Shown: in pieces, positions 16,959 to 25,284 of the stretch | Layout of the letters: each line of letters starts with the position of its first letter | Numbering within the stretch: position 1 is the first letter of the stretch | Source of the DNA: Robertmurraya sp047302285 | GTDB taxonomy: Bacteria; Bacillota; Bacilli; Bacillales; Cytobacillaceae | DNA: 64,000 nucleotides | Reading direction: 5' to 3' | Assembly (NCBI RefSeq): GCF_047302285.1 | Contig: NZ_CP154845.1 | Coordinates: 3,162,001 to 3,226,000 of the forward strand | Program-made: the position numbers and the translations under genes | The notes under the pieces: model-generated | Seen by the model: only the letters and a program-made list of their open reading frames with translations | Told to the model about the DNA's origin: nothing | The model's database searches: none

Positions 16959-17807
16959 TTGCTTCACGATCTCCGCTTCGGCTTCTGCCACGAAACGCAC
17001 CTTTTCTTTTTCTCCGAATGCAATTAAAGCATTCCAACTGCCTGATGATTGCCCATCAGCAAAATAGGTTGGCTCCCAATCATCCTCAATCATGCTTAAA
17101 AGCATCGCTAAATGCCTACCACCAGATTCAACCCTTGCTAGTCTTGCATATTGAGGGAGCATGTCATAGGCTCCCTTGTAATCCTTATTCATGATAAAAT
17201 CAATAAATTGTTTATCTAGTGCATGCTCGGATACGGTTGGTTTATTATGTCTTCCTCTTACAAGATTATGAGAAAGGGCTCCACTAGAAACAAAGACTAC
17301 TTTTTTATCACTTTCTCTTAAAACATTGGCAATTTCTTTGCCCCATTGATACGTTTCTTCAAGACTTGCCGCTAAAGTAACAGATAGATTAATGACAGGA
17401 ATATCTTCATTTGGGACAAGATATCGCAAAGGCACAACCGTTCCATAATCCCATACGTAATAAGGGTCATTTACCCCTTGAACTTGTAGACCCGCAGATT
17501 GACCTGCTTGGACAAGTTCATTTGCTAAATCAGCATCCCCAGGGTAATGATAAGGGACATCTTTAATTAAATCAGGTGCTTCAAAAGCGGTAAGTATCCC
17601 TTTATGTTCTTTCGTACAATCAACATAATGAAAGAAAGTAGATGGCCAATGACATGAAACTAATACGACGACATCTGGCTTAATTTCATAAATTTTTCTG
17701 GATACTCCTTTCATGTACGCAACCATATCCTTTTGAAATTCTGGAACTTGGTCCTCATGACAAATACTTGGCACATGTGGAGCGAGCAAACTGAGCTCTA
17801 TTGTCAT
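16956..17807 (-). CDS. praA: Class III extradiol dioxygenase, probable protocatechuate 2,3-dioxygenase
   Basis: This 283-aa protein belongs to the LigB superfamily of Fe(II)-dependent ring-cleavage enzymes. Likely iron ligands are His11 in LLAPHVPSI, His53 in VSCHWPS and a glutamate in the VESGGRHLA segment; the acid/base His lies in SSGALSHNLV. Given the upstream 4-hydroxybenzoate hydroxylase and downstream decarboxylase and meta-pathway enzymes, the substrate is most simply protocatechuate, cleaved between C2 and C3 to 5-carboxy-2-hydroxymuconate-6-semialdehyde as described for PraA. Cleavage of catechol or homoprotocatechuate cannot be excluded from sequence alone. An AGGAGG site precedes the ATG. 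Confidence 0.82.
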   Translation of the reverse strand: MTIELSLLAPHVPSICHEDQVPEFQKDMVAYMKGVSRKIYEIKPDVVVLVSCHWPSTFFHYVDCTKEHKGILTAFEAPDLIKDVPYHYPGDADLANELVQAGQSAGLQVQGVNDPYYVWDYGTVVPLRYLVPNEDIPVINLSVTLAASLEETYQWGKEIANVLRESDKKVVFVSSGALSHNLVRGRHNKPTVSEHALDKQFIDFIMNKDYKGAYDMLPQYARLARVESGGRHLAMLLSMIEDDWEPTYFADGQSSGSWNALIAFGEKEKVRFVAEAEAEIVKQ

Positions 17808-17832
17808 TATAATTCCTCCTTTTCTATTATCA

Positions 17833-18018
17833 TTATTTTTCCGACATCGGTTTTCCGGCTTTGCCCCAATGGGTTTTCGGAACCTCTGTCACGATCACTC
17901 TTATTGTTTCTTTCGGTGCATCTAGCGTTTCAGAAACGGTGTGGGTGATATTCTGAATGACCTCAGCAATCTTTTTTTCTTCTCGGCCTTCTATTAGCTG
18001 AACATTTATAATTGGCAT
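17833..18018 (-). CDS. praC: 4-oxalocrotonate tautomerase
   Basis: This 61-aa protein is a classic 4-oxalocrotonate tautomerase. After removal of Met the catalytic base is Pro1, and Arg11 and Arg39 stand at the expected positions (GREEKK and TIRVIV). It converts 2-hydroxymuconate to 2-oxo-3-hexenedioate in the oxalocrotonate branch of meta-cleavage. Its substrate depends on the dehydrogenase encoded by praB, which is interrupted in this genome. It lies 25 bp upstream of praA. Confidence 0.92.
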   Translation of the reverse strand: MPIINVQLIEGREEKKIAEVIQNITHTVSETLDAPKETIRVIVTEVPKTHWGKAGKPMSEK

Positions 18019-18053
18019 TGGACTTTTGACTCCTTTCTTTCACATAATCATAC

Positions 18054-18842
18054 TTAATCAGTGACTTTAAAGGTCACTTCACCAATCCCATCAAACTTAG
18101 CACTAACAAAGTCTCCGCTTTTTAACATGACAGCCCCAGTAATTCCACCAGTGAGAATAATATCTCCTTTTTTTACCTTCTCCCCTTTTCTTGAGAGCAT
18201 GTTCGCAAGCATTGCAATCGAATTAGCTGGATGACCTAGGACAGCTGCTCCAGCTCCTAATTCTTTAATTTCACCGTTAATTGTTAAGACGCCACCTACT
18301 AAATCAAGCTCAAATTGCTCTGCTTTTTTAAGAGATGCCCCAAACACAACGCGGGAGGTAGAGGCGTTGTCAGCAATCACATCAGGTAAAGTGAAATTAA
18401 AATTTTCATAACGGCTATCGATGATTTCAAGAGCTGGGAGGACATATTCCGTTTTCGTTAGTACTTGTGCCCCAGTCACTCCAGGTCCTTCAATATCTTC
18501 ACCAATCACAAAAGCAATTTCAGCTTCCACCTTTGGATGAATGAGGTCTTGCAAAGAAACCTTTCCTCCGTCCTCAATCAACATATAGTCGAATACATAA
18601 CCATAAATCGGTTCATTGACATTCATTTGTTGCATTTTCGCAAGACTTGTGAGCCCCATTTTCGGGCCGATAATTCTCTTTCCCTCTTCTAGCTTGATTT
18701 TGACAATTTCCTCTTGGACCAAATATCCTTCATCAACTGTCAGATCGGATTTGAAGGTGGAAGTTACCTTTTTTACCTCACGCTTTTCAACTTCTGCTGC
18801 TACTAAATGTGCGGCAATCTCCTTATATATGGTGCTACTCAT
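18054..18842 (-). CDS. praD: 4-oxalocrotonate decarboxylase
   Basis: This 262-aa member of the hydratase/decarboxylase family is the decarboxylase type (DmpH/XylI). It keeps the long conserved segments GPKMGLTSLAKMQQM, EPIYGYVFDYM, the metal-binding region HPKVEAEIAFVIGEDIEGPG, and NFNFTLPDVIADNASTSRV. It removes CO2 from 2-oxo-3-hexenedioate to give 2-hydroxypenta-2,4-dienoate, in a complex with the hydratase (here praE). The family needs Mg2+ or Mn2+. It lies between the aldolase and tautomerase genes in the same operon. Confidence 0.88.
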   Translation of the reverse strand: MSSTIYKEIAAHLVAAEVEKREVKKVTSTFKSDLTVDEGYLVQEEIVKIKLEEGKRIIGPKMGLTSLAKMQQMNVNEPIYGYVFDYMLIEDGGKVSLQDLIHPKVEAEIAFVIGEDIEGPGVTGAQVLTKTEYVLPALEIIDSRYENFNFTLPDVIADNASTSRVVFGASLKKAEQFELDLVGGVLTINGEIKELGAGAAVLGHPANSIAMLANMLSRKGEKVKKGDIILTGGITGAVMLKSGDFVSAKFDGIGEVTFKVTD

Positions 18843-18880
18843 GATTATCCTCCTTTATGTTACGAACGAGACTTAAAGAA

Positions 18881-19918
18881 TCACACTCTATTTAAATCTT
18901 TTGTTTTCTTTCCGGCAAGCTCCGCTGCTACATCGACGATCATATCTTCCTGTCCACCAACAACATTTCTTTTTCCAAGTTCAATCAGAATATCTCGAGA
19001 GTCAATTCCGAATCTCGCAGAAGCCTTTTGAGCATGTAAGAGAAAGCTAGAATAGACACCTGCATACCCTAAAACGAGGCTATCTTTTGTAATTTCCTGT
19101 GGTTTTTCAAGAATAGGAGCGACAATATTTTCTGCGATATCCATCATTTTATAAATGTCTACTCCTGTTTGAATACCCAGCTTATCTAGTACTGACACAA
19201 GGACTTCTGTTTGTGTATTTCCAGCTCCAGCACCAAGACAACGAATACTACCGTCAATTCGTGTTGCTCCTTCTTCAATTGCTGCAAGCGTATTAGCCAT
19301 TGCCAAAGATAAATTGTTGTGTGCATGAAAACCGACATTTACCGTTAGACTATCTTTTAGTGCTCTTATTTTTTCCTTTACCTGATGGGGCAAAAGTGCT
19401 CCTGCCGAGTCGACAACATAGACTGTATCAGCTCCATAGCTTTCCATTAATTTTGCTTGTTCTACTATTTTTGCTGTAGGAGCCATATGAGACATCATGA
19501 GGAACCCAACTGTTTCTAGTCCAAGGTCCTTCGCAAGAGAAATATGTTGTGGTGAAACATCTGCTTCCGTTACATGGGTGGCAATTCTAGCCATTTTCGC
19601 ACCTAAATTTGCTGCTTCCTTTAGCTCAGGCATCGTCCCGATTCCTGGTAATAATAAAACCGCAATCTTCGCATTTTTTACCGTCGCTGCAGCCGCCTCG
19701 ATGAGTTCCATTTCATTTGTTTTTGATAAGCCGTATTGTAAGGAAGATCCTCCTAATCCATCGCCATGTGATACTTCAATATAAGGGACATTTGCTTCAT
19801 CTAAACCTTTTGCTACTGCCACTACTTGTTCCACGGTGAATTGATGACGGATTGCGTGACTTCCATCTCTTAATGCTACTTCTGTAATTAGTACATCTCT
19901 ATTTGCTACCATATCCAT
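18881..19918 (-). CDS. praF: 4-hydroxy-2-oxovalerate aldolase
   Basis: This 345-aa class II aldolase (DmpG/BphI/MhpE type) has the HMGL-like barrel with ALRDGSHAIRHQF near the N-terminus (Arg-Asp catalytic and metal site) and GFHAHNNLSLA with the metal-binding His-x-His. It splits 4-hydroxy-2-oxovalerate into pyruvate and acetaldehyde and channels the aldehyde to the acylating dehydrogenase encoded just upstream (22 bp). Length is typical. The letter praF follows the operon order B-E-G-F-D-C-A recalled for Paenibacillus JJ-1b. Confidence 0.92.
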   Translation of the reverse strand: MDMVANRDVLITEVALRDGSHAIRHQFTVEQVVAVAKGLDEANVPYIEVSHGDGLGGSSLQYGLSKTNEMELIEAAAATVKNAKIAVLLLPGIGTMPELKEAANLGAKMARIATHVTEADVSPQHISLAKDLGLETVGFLMMSHMAPTAKIVEQAKLMESYGADTVYVVDSAGALLPHQVKEKIRALKDSLTVNVGFHAHNNLSLAMANTLAAIEEGATRIDGSIRCLGAGAGNTQTEVLVSVLDKLGIQTGVDIYKMMDIAENIVAPILEKPQEITKDSLVLGYAGVYSSFLLHAQKASARFGIDSRDILIELGKRNVVGGQEDMIVDVAAELAGKKTKDLNRV

Positions 19919-19939
19919 GCTCCACTCCCTTCCACCTGA

Positions 19940-20827
19940 TTAGACACTCGCTACTTTCGCAATTTTATGCTTCGCCCATTCTTCTGCTACTTTTACAGCT
20001 GCAGCCGTCATAATATCTAAATTCCCGGAGTATTTTGGGAGATAGTCTCCTGCTCCTTCGACTTCAATAAATACCGTTACCCGATTGCCATCAAAAAACG
20101 CCTCTTGTCTTAAACGGTAACCTGGAACATAGGACTGTACCTGCTGTGCCATTTCATTTACGGAAGCAATAATCCCCTCTTCATCGACCTGATTACCTTC
20201 GAGCAGAACATGAATCGTATCCCTCATAAGAATTGGCGGTTCCGCTGGATTTAAGATGATAATCGCTTTCCCCATTTTTGCTCCACCAACTTTTTCAATT
20301 CCACTTGCGGTCGTTTGTGTAAATTCATCAATATTCGCTCGCGTACCCGGCCCTGCACTCCTGCTTGAAATCGTCGCTACGATCTCGGCATACTCGACTG
20401 CTTGAACACGATTAATCGCGTGAACGATTGGAATGGTTGCTTGACCACCACATGTAATTAAATTGATATTATCGGCATCTAAATGTTCATTGATATTGAC
20501 TGAAGGTACAACAAATGGTCCAACAGCAGCTGGGGTTAAATCTAAAACCTGCTTCCCAGCATCTCGTAGAAGTTTCGCATGTCTAATATGTGCCTTAGCA
20601 GAAGTAGCATCAAAGACGATATCCGCAAGTTCTGGTCTTTCTAAGAAACCTTTAATCCCTGTATCGATTGTCTCGAAACCAAATTCTCTTGCCATTCGCA
20701 ATCCTTCTGATTCTGGGTCTATCCCAATTACGGTCGTTAAGGATAGAATCTCAGATCTCCTCAGTTTCAACATTAGATCAGTTCCAATATTTCCAGAGCC
20801 AAGTATGGCCACTTTTACCTTATTCAT
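19940..20827 (-). CDS. praG: Acetaldehyde dehydrogenase (acylating)
   Basis: This 295-aa protein matches DmpF/MhpF: a Rossmann motif AILGSGNIGTDLM, a catalytic cysteine at about residue 126 in LITCGGQATIP, and the substrate segment SSRSAGPGTRANIDEFT. It converts acetaldehyde, CoA and NAD+ to acetyl-CoA. It forms a channeling complex with the aldolase encoded next. A GGGGGAG site precedes the ATG. Sequence quality and length show no damage. Confidence 0.93.
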   Translation of the reverse strand: MNKVKVAILGSGNIGTDLMLKLRRSEILSLTTVIGIDPESEGLRMAREFGFETIDTGIKGFLERPELADIVFDATSAKAHIRHAKLLRDAGKQVLDLTPAAVGPFVVPSVNINEHLDADNINLITCGGQATIPIVHAINRVQAVEYAEIVATISSRSAGPGTRANIDEFTQTTASGIEKVGGAKMGKAIIILNPAEPPILMRDTIHVLLEGNQVDEEGIIASVNEMAQQVQSYVPGYRLRQEAFFDGNRVTVFIEVEGAGDYLPKYSGNLDIMTAAAVKVAEEWAKHKIAKVASV

Positions 20828-20849
20828 GTGTCTCCCCCTTCAACATTTA

Positions 20850-21626
20850 TTAAAAATGAATACTAACCTGACCAAGATGGGTGAATCTAGCTGTAAATGA
20901 ATCTCCTTGCTTTGCCTCGACTGCTGCAGAAAGGGCACCTGATAAAATGATTTCACCCGCCCGTAATGGAATATCAAATTCTGATAGTTTGTTAGCAAGC
21001 CATGCGACGCAGCTTGCTGGATTTCCTAAAGCTGCGGCTCCTACCCCCGTATTGACGATCTCCCCATTTTTCGTTAATACCATTCCCACCATCTTCAAAT
21101 CTACTTCATCAACCTTTAATGGTTTGCCTCCGAGAACAAAGAAGCCAGAAGACGCATTGTCTGCAACCGTATCAGCAAGTTTGATTTTCCAATCTTGCAC
21201 TCGACTATCAACGATCTCAAGCGCAGGTACGACATACTCAGTTGCTTGCAGTACGTCCAATGTGGTTACATTTGGACCTCTAAGTTCCTTATTTAAAACA
21301 AAGGCAATTTCTCCTTCAACCTTTGGTTGTAAAACTTTATCAGCTGGTACACGCCCGCCATTTTCGACGACCATACGATCGAGAAGATGACCATAATCTG
21401 GTTCATCGACTCCTAATAGATTTTGCATCGCTAATGAGGTGAGTCCAATTTTTTTTCCGACTATTTTTTGCCCCTGTGTTAGTTTTCTCTGAATGTTCTC
21501 GAGTTGAATCGAATATGCCTCTTTAATTGTTAGTTCTGATTCGATAGACGTAATTGGTGCAATCCCGATTTTCGTTTCTTCTGCTTCTGCTAACCTGCGA
21601 GCAAATTGCGTAATTTTATCAGACAC
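20850..21626 (-). CDS. praE: 2-oxopent-4-enoate (2-hydroxypentadienoate) hydratase
   Basis: This 258-aa member of the same fold family as praD is the hydratase type (DmpE/XylJ/MhpD). Conserved segments are VGKKIGLTSLAMQNLLGV, EPDYGHLLDRM, the metal site QPKVEGEIAFVLNKEL, and DNASSGFFVLGG. It adds water to 2-hydroxypenta-2,4-dienoate to form 4-hydroxy-2-oxovalerate. Translation starts at GTG. It is the second gene of the operon, 24 bp after praB. Confidence 0.88.
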   Translation of the reverse strand: MSDKITQFARRLAEAEETKIGIAPITSIESELTIKEAYSIQLENIQRKLTQGQKIVGKKIGLTSLAMQNLLGVDEPDYGHLLDRMVVENGGRVPADKVLQPKVEGEIAFVLNKELRGPNVTTLDVLQATEYVVPALEIVDSRVQDWKIKLADTVADNASSGFFVLGGKPLKVDEVDLKMVGMVLTKNGEIVNTGVGAAALGNPASCVAWLANKLSEFDIPLRAGEIILSGALSAAVEAKQGDSFTARFTHLGQVSIHF

Positions 21627-21650
21627 GAGATCTACTTCCCTTCTAAAAAC

Positions 21651-23114
21651 TTATAATTTGATTGTGATATTTGAAAGTTCTGAGTAGAAATCAAGACTAT
21701 GCATACCACCTGTGCGTCCAATTCCACTATGCTTCATTCCACCGAACGGAGTTCTCAAATCACGTAAGAACCACGTGTTTACCCAAATGATTCCTGCTTC
21801 AATTTGGTGAGCAACGCGGTGAGCTTTCTTTAAGTCTGTCGTCCAAATCGTCGCACTTAATCCATAATGTGTATCATTCGCTTGCATAATGACTTCCTCT
21901 TCCATATCAAATGGAGTAATCGTGACAACTGGTCCAAAAATCTCTTCGCTCACACAACGAGAATTTCAATCCAATCCAGTGATAATCGTTGGCTCAAGGA
22001 AATACCCTTTTTCGAAGCCTTCAGGACGTTTTCCGCCAATATGGATTGTCCCGCCATCATTTTGCGCTATTTCCACATAGCTCATCACTCTGTCGTAATG
22101 TTCCTTACTGACAAGAGCTCCAACATTGGTATCCTTTTCAAGTGGATCTCCTACCTTCAATTCCTTTGCCACCTCTACAAATCGTTGCACAAATTCGTCA
22201 AAAATTGGACGTTCTACATAAATCCGAGAGCCACAGAGACAAACTTCGCCTTGGTTAATGAAGCTAGAACGAATCGTTGTCTCAATTACATCGTCTAAAT
22301 CACTATCTGCAAAAATAATGTTTGGATTTTTCCCACCTAGCTCATAAGAAAGTTTTTTAAGAGAATCAGCTGCCGATTTCATAATTGCCGATCCTGTTCC
22401 TGGTTCACCAATGAATGAAATCGCATCAATATCTGGATGCTCTGAAATAGCTCCACCAGCAGAATTTGGACCAAATCCATGGACTAAATTGACAACCCCA
22501 TCTGGAACGCCCGCTTCTTTACAAATTTCCATCAGAACTGTCGCAGTCATTGGTGTCCACTCTGCCGGCTTTATGACTGCCGTATTGCCCATGGCTAAAC
22601 ACGGAGCAAGCTTCCAAGTTAAAAGTAGCAGTGGTAGATTCCAAGGTTTAATGATTCCAACTACCCCAACTGGTCGACGGTATGCGTAATGAATCGCTTG
22701 GTCATCTTGTTGATAAGCATCTGTCCCTACTGAAATCATGTAATCTGCGAAAAAGTGGAAGTTGTAAGCTGCTCGTGGAATATCGATTTTATTCGCTAAT
22801 GCAAATGGCTTGCCCGTATCCAATGATTCTAGTCTTGCAAGCTCTTCCTGTCTTTCTAGGATTAAGTCTCCAATTCTACGAATAATTTTGGACCGTTCTG
22901 TTAGTGTGATATTTTTCCATGGACCATCTAAAGCTCTTCTAGCTGCTCTTACAGCAAAGTCAACTTCTTCCTTACCACCTTCAGCTACAGTTCCAAGCAC
23001 TTCTTCTGTGGCTGGATTAATATTCTCGAATGTTTTTTTATTCTGGGATTCTACAAACTGTCCATTAATGAAGTGCAAACAATTAATTGCCTTTACTTTA
23101 GTTTCTACTTGCAT
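21651..23114 (-). pseudogene. praB: 2-hydroxymuconic semialdehyde dehydrogenase, interrupted by one in-frame TGA
   Basis: The frame from ATG 23114 runs 382 codons to TGA at 21966-21968 and then continues in the same frame for 104 more codons to 21651; read through, the protein has 487 residues, the normal family length. Catalytic residues Glu259 (ELGGKNP) and Cys292 (GEVCLCGSR) are intact upstream; the conserved EEIFGPVV and C-terminal FGGMKHSGIGR lie downstream. The TGA falls in the variable loop between PTIITGLD and NSRCVSEE, not at a catalytic site. A truncated product would lack the end of the catalytic and oligomerisation domains. Simple nonsense mutation, sequencing error and recoding are all possible, in that order. 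Confidence 0.85.
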
Positions 23115-23164
23115 GATGTGAGTCCTCCCTAATATTATGTTTTTTCTATATTTTCTAAAAATTA

Positions 23165-23178
23165 TGTTAACGCTTACC
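23165..23178 (-). promoter_or_regulatory. Candidate cre site upstream of praB
   Basis: On the minus strand GGTAAGCGTTAACA matches the cre consensus except for the first base. It lies 51 bp upstream of the praB start, in the divergent promoter region shared with iclR. Confidence 0.55.
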
Positions 23179-23206
23179 TTTTACGAATACAATGTACAAA
23201 TTGCTC

Positions 23207-23217
23207 TATATGCAACA
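23207..23217 (+). promoter_or_regulatory. Motif TATATGCAACA, copy 2 (candidate IclR operator)
   Basis: This exact 11-mer lies in the 273-bp divergent region between praB and iclR and recurs at 15643-15653 upstream of dctP. Both copies have the same orientation. An imperfect palindrome TCTATGTTTACCATAGA (23347-23363) also lies close to the iclR start. Either could be an operator. Confidence 0.3.
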
Positions 23218-23387
23218 CGGGATATTTTTTATAAAACTTTTTTATCCACGATAAATCGGCCTTCTAGTTATATTGACCGAAAAGTTAAATTTTTAGAAAA
23301 ATCTCTTTATTTTTATTTTCGATTTTGTTATGATTTCCACTATAGATTCTATGTTTACCATAGAGAAACAATAAAGGAGGAATGTAA

Positions 23388-24167
23388 ATGGCAATGGTTG
23401 AACGTGATGATAACCATCTTTCATCCGTTAAAAATGCTCTTCGTATCCTTAAAAGTTTTACAATGGATGAACCTGAGAAAAAAATTACTGACCTATCCAC
23501 TTCGCTTGGCCTTAATAAAAGTACAGTAAGTAGAACGATGAGTACACTTGCTAGTGAGGGCTTTGTATTCAAGGATCCTGAATCGAAAAAATATCGTTTA
23601 GGACTCTCCCTTCTTTCTTTGAGCGGCATCGTTAATAATCATATGGATGTCTATAGAGAATCCCAGCCTGTATTAATCAAACTAGTCGAAAATATCGGTG
23701 AAACTGCTCATATTTCTGTACTAGATAATCTCGAAGTCATTTACTTAAATAAAGTGGAATGTAACCATCCTGTCCGTTTCTTAACACATATTGGAAAAAG
23801 AAACCCTGCTTATTGCACAAGTTCAGGGAAAGTCCTACTTGCTTTTTCTGATCAGGAGATAATTGAAAGCGTTATCAATAAAGGTCTACAGAAATTTAAT
23901 AAAAACACAGTAGCAGATCCCGAGCAACTTCGAACTTACCTAAAAAAAGTGAGAAAAGATGGCTTTGCCTATAGTGTCGAAGAATTTCTTGAAGGAGTTA
24001 ATTCTGTTGCTGCTCCGATCTATGACTACAAAGGTAAGGTGATTGCTGCTCTCACAATAGTCGGACCTAAACAAAGAATCCAAACTCATAAAATTCCCAC
24101 TCTGTCCAAAAAAGTCATTCAAGCAGCAAAAGAAATATCCGAGCGAATGGGTTATCGAGGACACTAA
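23388..24167 (+). CDS. IclR-family transcriptional regulator
   Basis: This 259-aa protein has an N-terminal winged helix-turn-helix (VKNALRILKSF, ITDLSTSLGLNKSTVSRTM) and the C-terminal IclR effector domain (GETAHISVLDNLEVIYL, GKRNPAYCTSSGKVLLA, EEFLEGVNSVAAPIYD). It is transcribed divergently from the pra operon and together with the downstream praH-type gene (21 bp gap), so it most likely controls this pathway in response to 4-hydroxybenzoate, protocatechuate or an intermediate. AAAGGAGG precedes the ATG. Whether it activates or represses cannot be told. Confidence 0.9.
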   Translation: MAMVERDDNHLSSVKNALRILKSFTMDEPEKKITDLSTSLGLNKSTVSRTMSTLASEGFVFKDPESKKYRLGLSLLSLSGIVNNHMDVYRESQPVLIKLVENIGETAHISVLDNLEVIYLNKVECNHPVRFLTHIGKRNPAYCTSSGKVLLAFSDQEIIESVINKGLQKFNKNTVADPEQLRTYLKKVRKDGFAYSVEEFLEGVNSVAAPIYDYKGKVIAALTIVGPKQRIQTHKIPTLSKKVIQAAKEISERMGYRGH

Positions 24168-24188
24168 AAATAGTAAGGAGTGATTTAG

Positions 24189-25148
24189 ATGTACGATTTC
24201 CATACACATTTTATCCCAGCAGAAGTCTTATCTTGGTTAAAAGATCATCAACAAAAAGTCGATGCTAGATGGGTAAAAAAAGAAGAAAATAAAGATGAAT
24301 TTTTAGTCGTCAACGAAAAATGGGGCTTTGAATTGAAGAAGGCCTTTATAAATAGTGAGTTATTTTTACAGGAACAAAAAGAAATCGGTGTCACTCATTC
24401 CGTTATTTCTCCAATCCCACAGCTGTTTATGTATGATTTCTCCGATGATATTTCAACAGAAGTTTCAAGAGTGTACAACCAAGCATTAGCAAATCTAGTA
24501 AATTCCCATACTAACGAACTATCAGCACTTGGGACGGTTCCATTAACCAATTCCGTTAAAGCAGCGAATGTTTTAGGTGAAGCCATGCAACTTGGCTTAA
24601 AAGGAGTAATTATCGGTCCAGGGACCGATGACCATATGCTATCTGACCACTTTTTCACGCCTTTTTTCGAGGAAGCGAACCGGCTAGAAGCCATTGTCTT
24701 TATACATCCTCTCCTCTGTGAGGATCCTCGACTAAAAAGGAGAATGATGCCTAATTTAATTGGAGTTCCGTGGGAAACAACGGTGTGTGCAACCGATTTA
24801 TTATTGAGTGGTCTGATTGACAAATACCCAAAAGTAAAGATTCTTTTTGCTCATGGCGGCGGCTTCCTCCCCTACCAAATCGGTAGACTAGATAAAGGCT
24901 TTGAACAATGGGACTTAGTTTCACGTAATTTACAAGCTCGCCCATCCGAATACTTAAGCCGTTTCTGGTATGATACAGTCCTTTGGAATGAGGATAGCAT
25001 TGATTTTCTAGTTAAAACAGTTGGAGAAGCCTCGGTCGTACCTGGCTCAGACTATCCATTTGATTTATCTGTTTGGCCACCCAAAAACAGGACTGATAAA
25101 GGAATTCTTTCGCTTTTAAATAAAGAGAATCCTATAAATATTTCTTAA
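24189..25148 (+). CDS. praH: Amidohydrolase-family decarboxylase, probable 5-carboxy-2-hydroxymuconate-6-semialdehyde decarboxylase
   Basis: This 319-aa protein belongs to the ACMSD branch of amidohydrolases. Visible metal-site elements are DFHTHF at residues 3-8, a histidine in FIHPL, AHGGGFLPYQ and the aspartate of PGSDYPFD. The branch includes aminocarboxymuconate semialdehyde decarboxylase and PraH, which removes the carboxyl group from the product of protocatechuate 2,3-cleavage to yield 2-hydroxymuconic semialdehyde. That step is needed to link praA with praB, and no other candidate is present. Other ACMSD-like decarboxylases are the main alternative. The gene follows iclR rather than lying in the main operon. 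Confidence 0.8.
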   Translation: MYDFHTHFIPAEVLSWLKDHQQKVDARWVKKEENKDEFLVVNEKWGFELKKAFINSELFLQEQKEIGVTHSVISPIPQLFMYDFSDDISTEVSRVYNQALANLVNSHTNELSALGTVPLTNSVKAANVLGEAMQLGLKGVIIGPGTDDHMLSDHFFTPFFEEANRLEAIVFIHPLLCEDPRLKRRMMPNLIGVPWETTVCATDLLLSGLIDKYPKVKILFAHGGGFLPYQIGRLDKGFEQWDLVSRNLQARPSEYLSRFWYDTVLWNEDSIDFLVKTVGEASVVPGSDYPFDLSVWPPKNRTDKGILSLLNKENPINIS

Positions 25149-25161
25149 TTGTTTCACATAC

Positions 25162-25191
25162 AACAACAAGGACATTTACGTCCTTGTTGTT
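25162..25191 (+). terminator. Hairpin after praH
   Basis: Arms AACAACAAGGAC and GTCCTTGTTGTT form a perfect 12-bp stem with a 6-nt loop, directly after praH. The T-tract behind it is interrupted (CATTTATATAATTTTA), so it is probably but not certainly a terminator. Confidence 0.7.
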
Positions 25192-25245
25192 CATTTATAT
25201 AATTTTACTATTCAGACATTTATCCCCATCATCGAACGCTATTTT

Positions 25246-25259
25246 TGGAAGCGTTATCA
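25246..25259 (+). promoter_or_regulatory. Candidate cre site upstream of the aldehyde dehydrogenase gene
   Basis: TGGAAGCGTTATCA matches the cre consensus with a single mismatch (G at position 3). It lies 26 bp before the ATG of the aldehyde dehydrogenase gene. Confidence 0.55.
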
Positions 25260-25284
25260 ATTTGATTCAGGAGGGAGTTTTGTT

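Noticed and set aside
21651..21953. A separate 100-aa aldehyde dehydrogenase-like gene starting at GTG 21953
   Set aside because: It is the in-frame continuation of praB after the TGA, has no ribosome binding site and lacks the catalytic domain.
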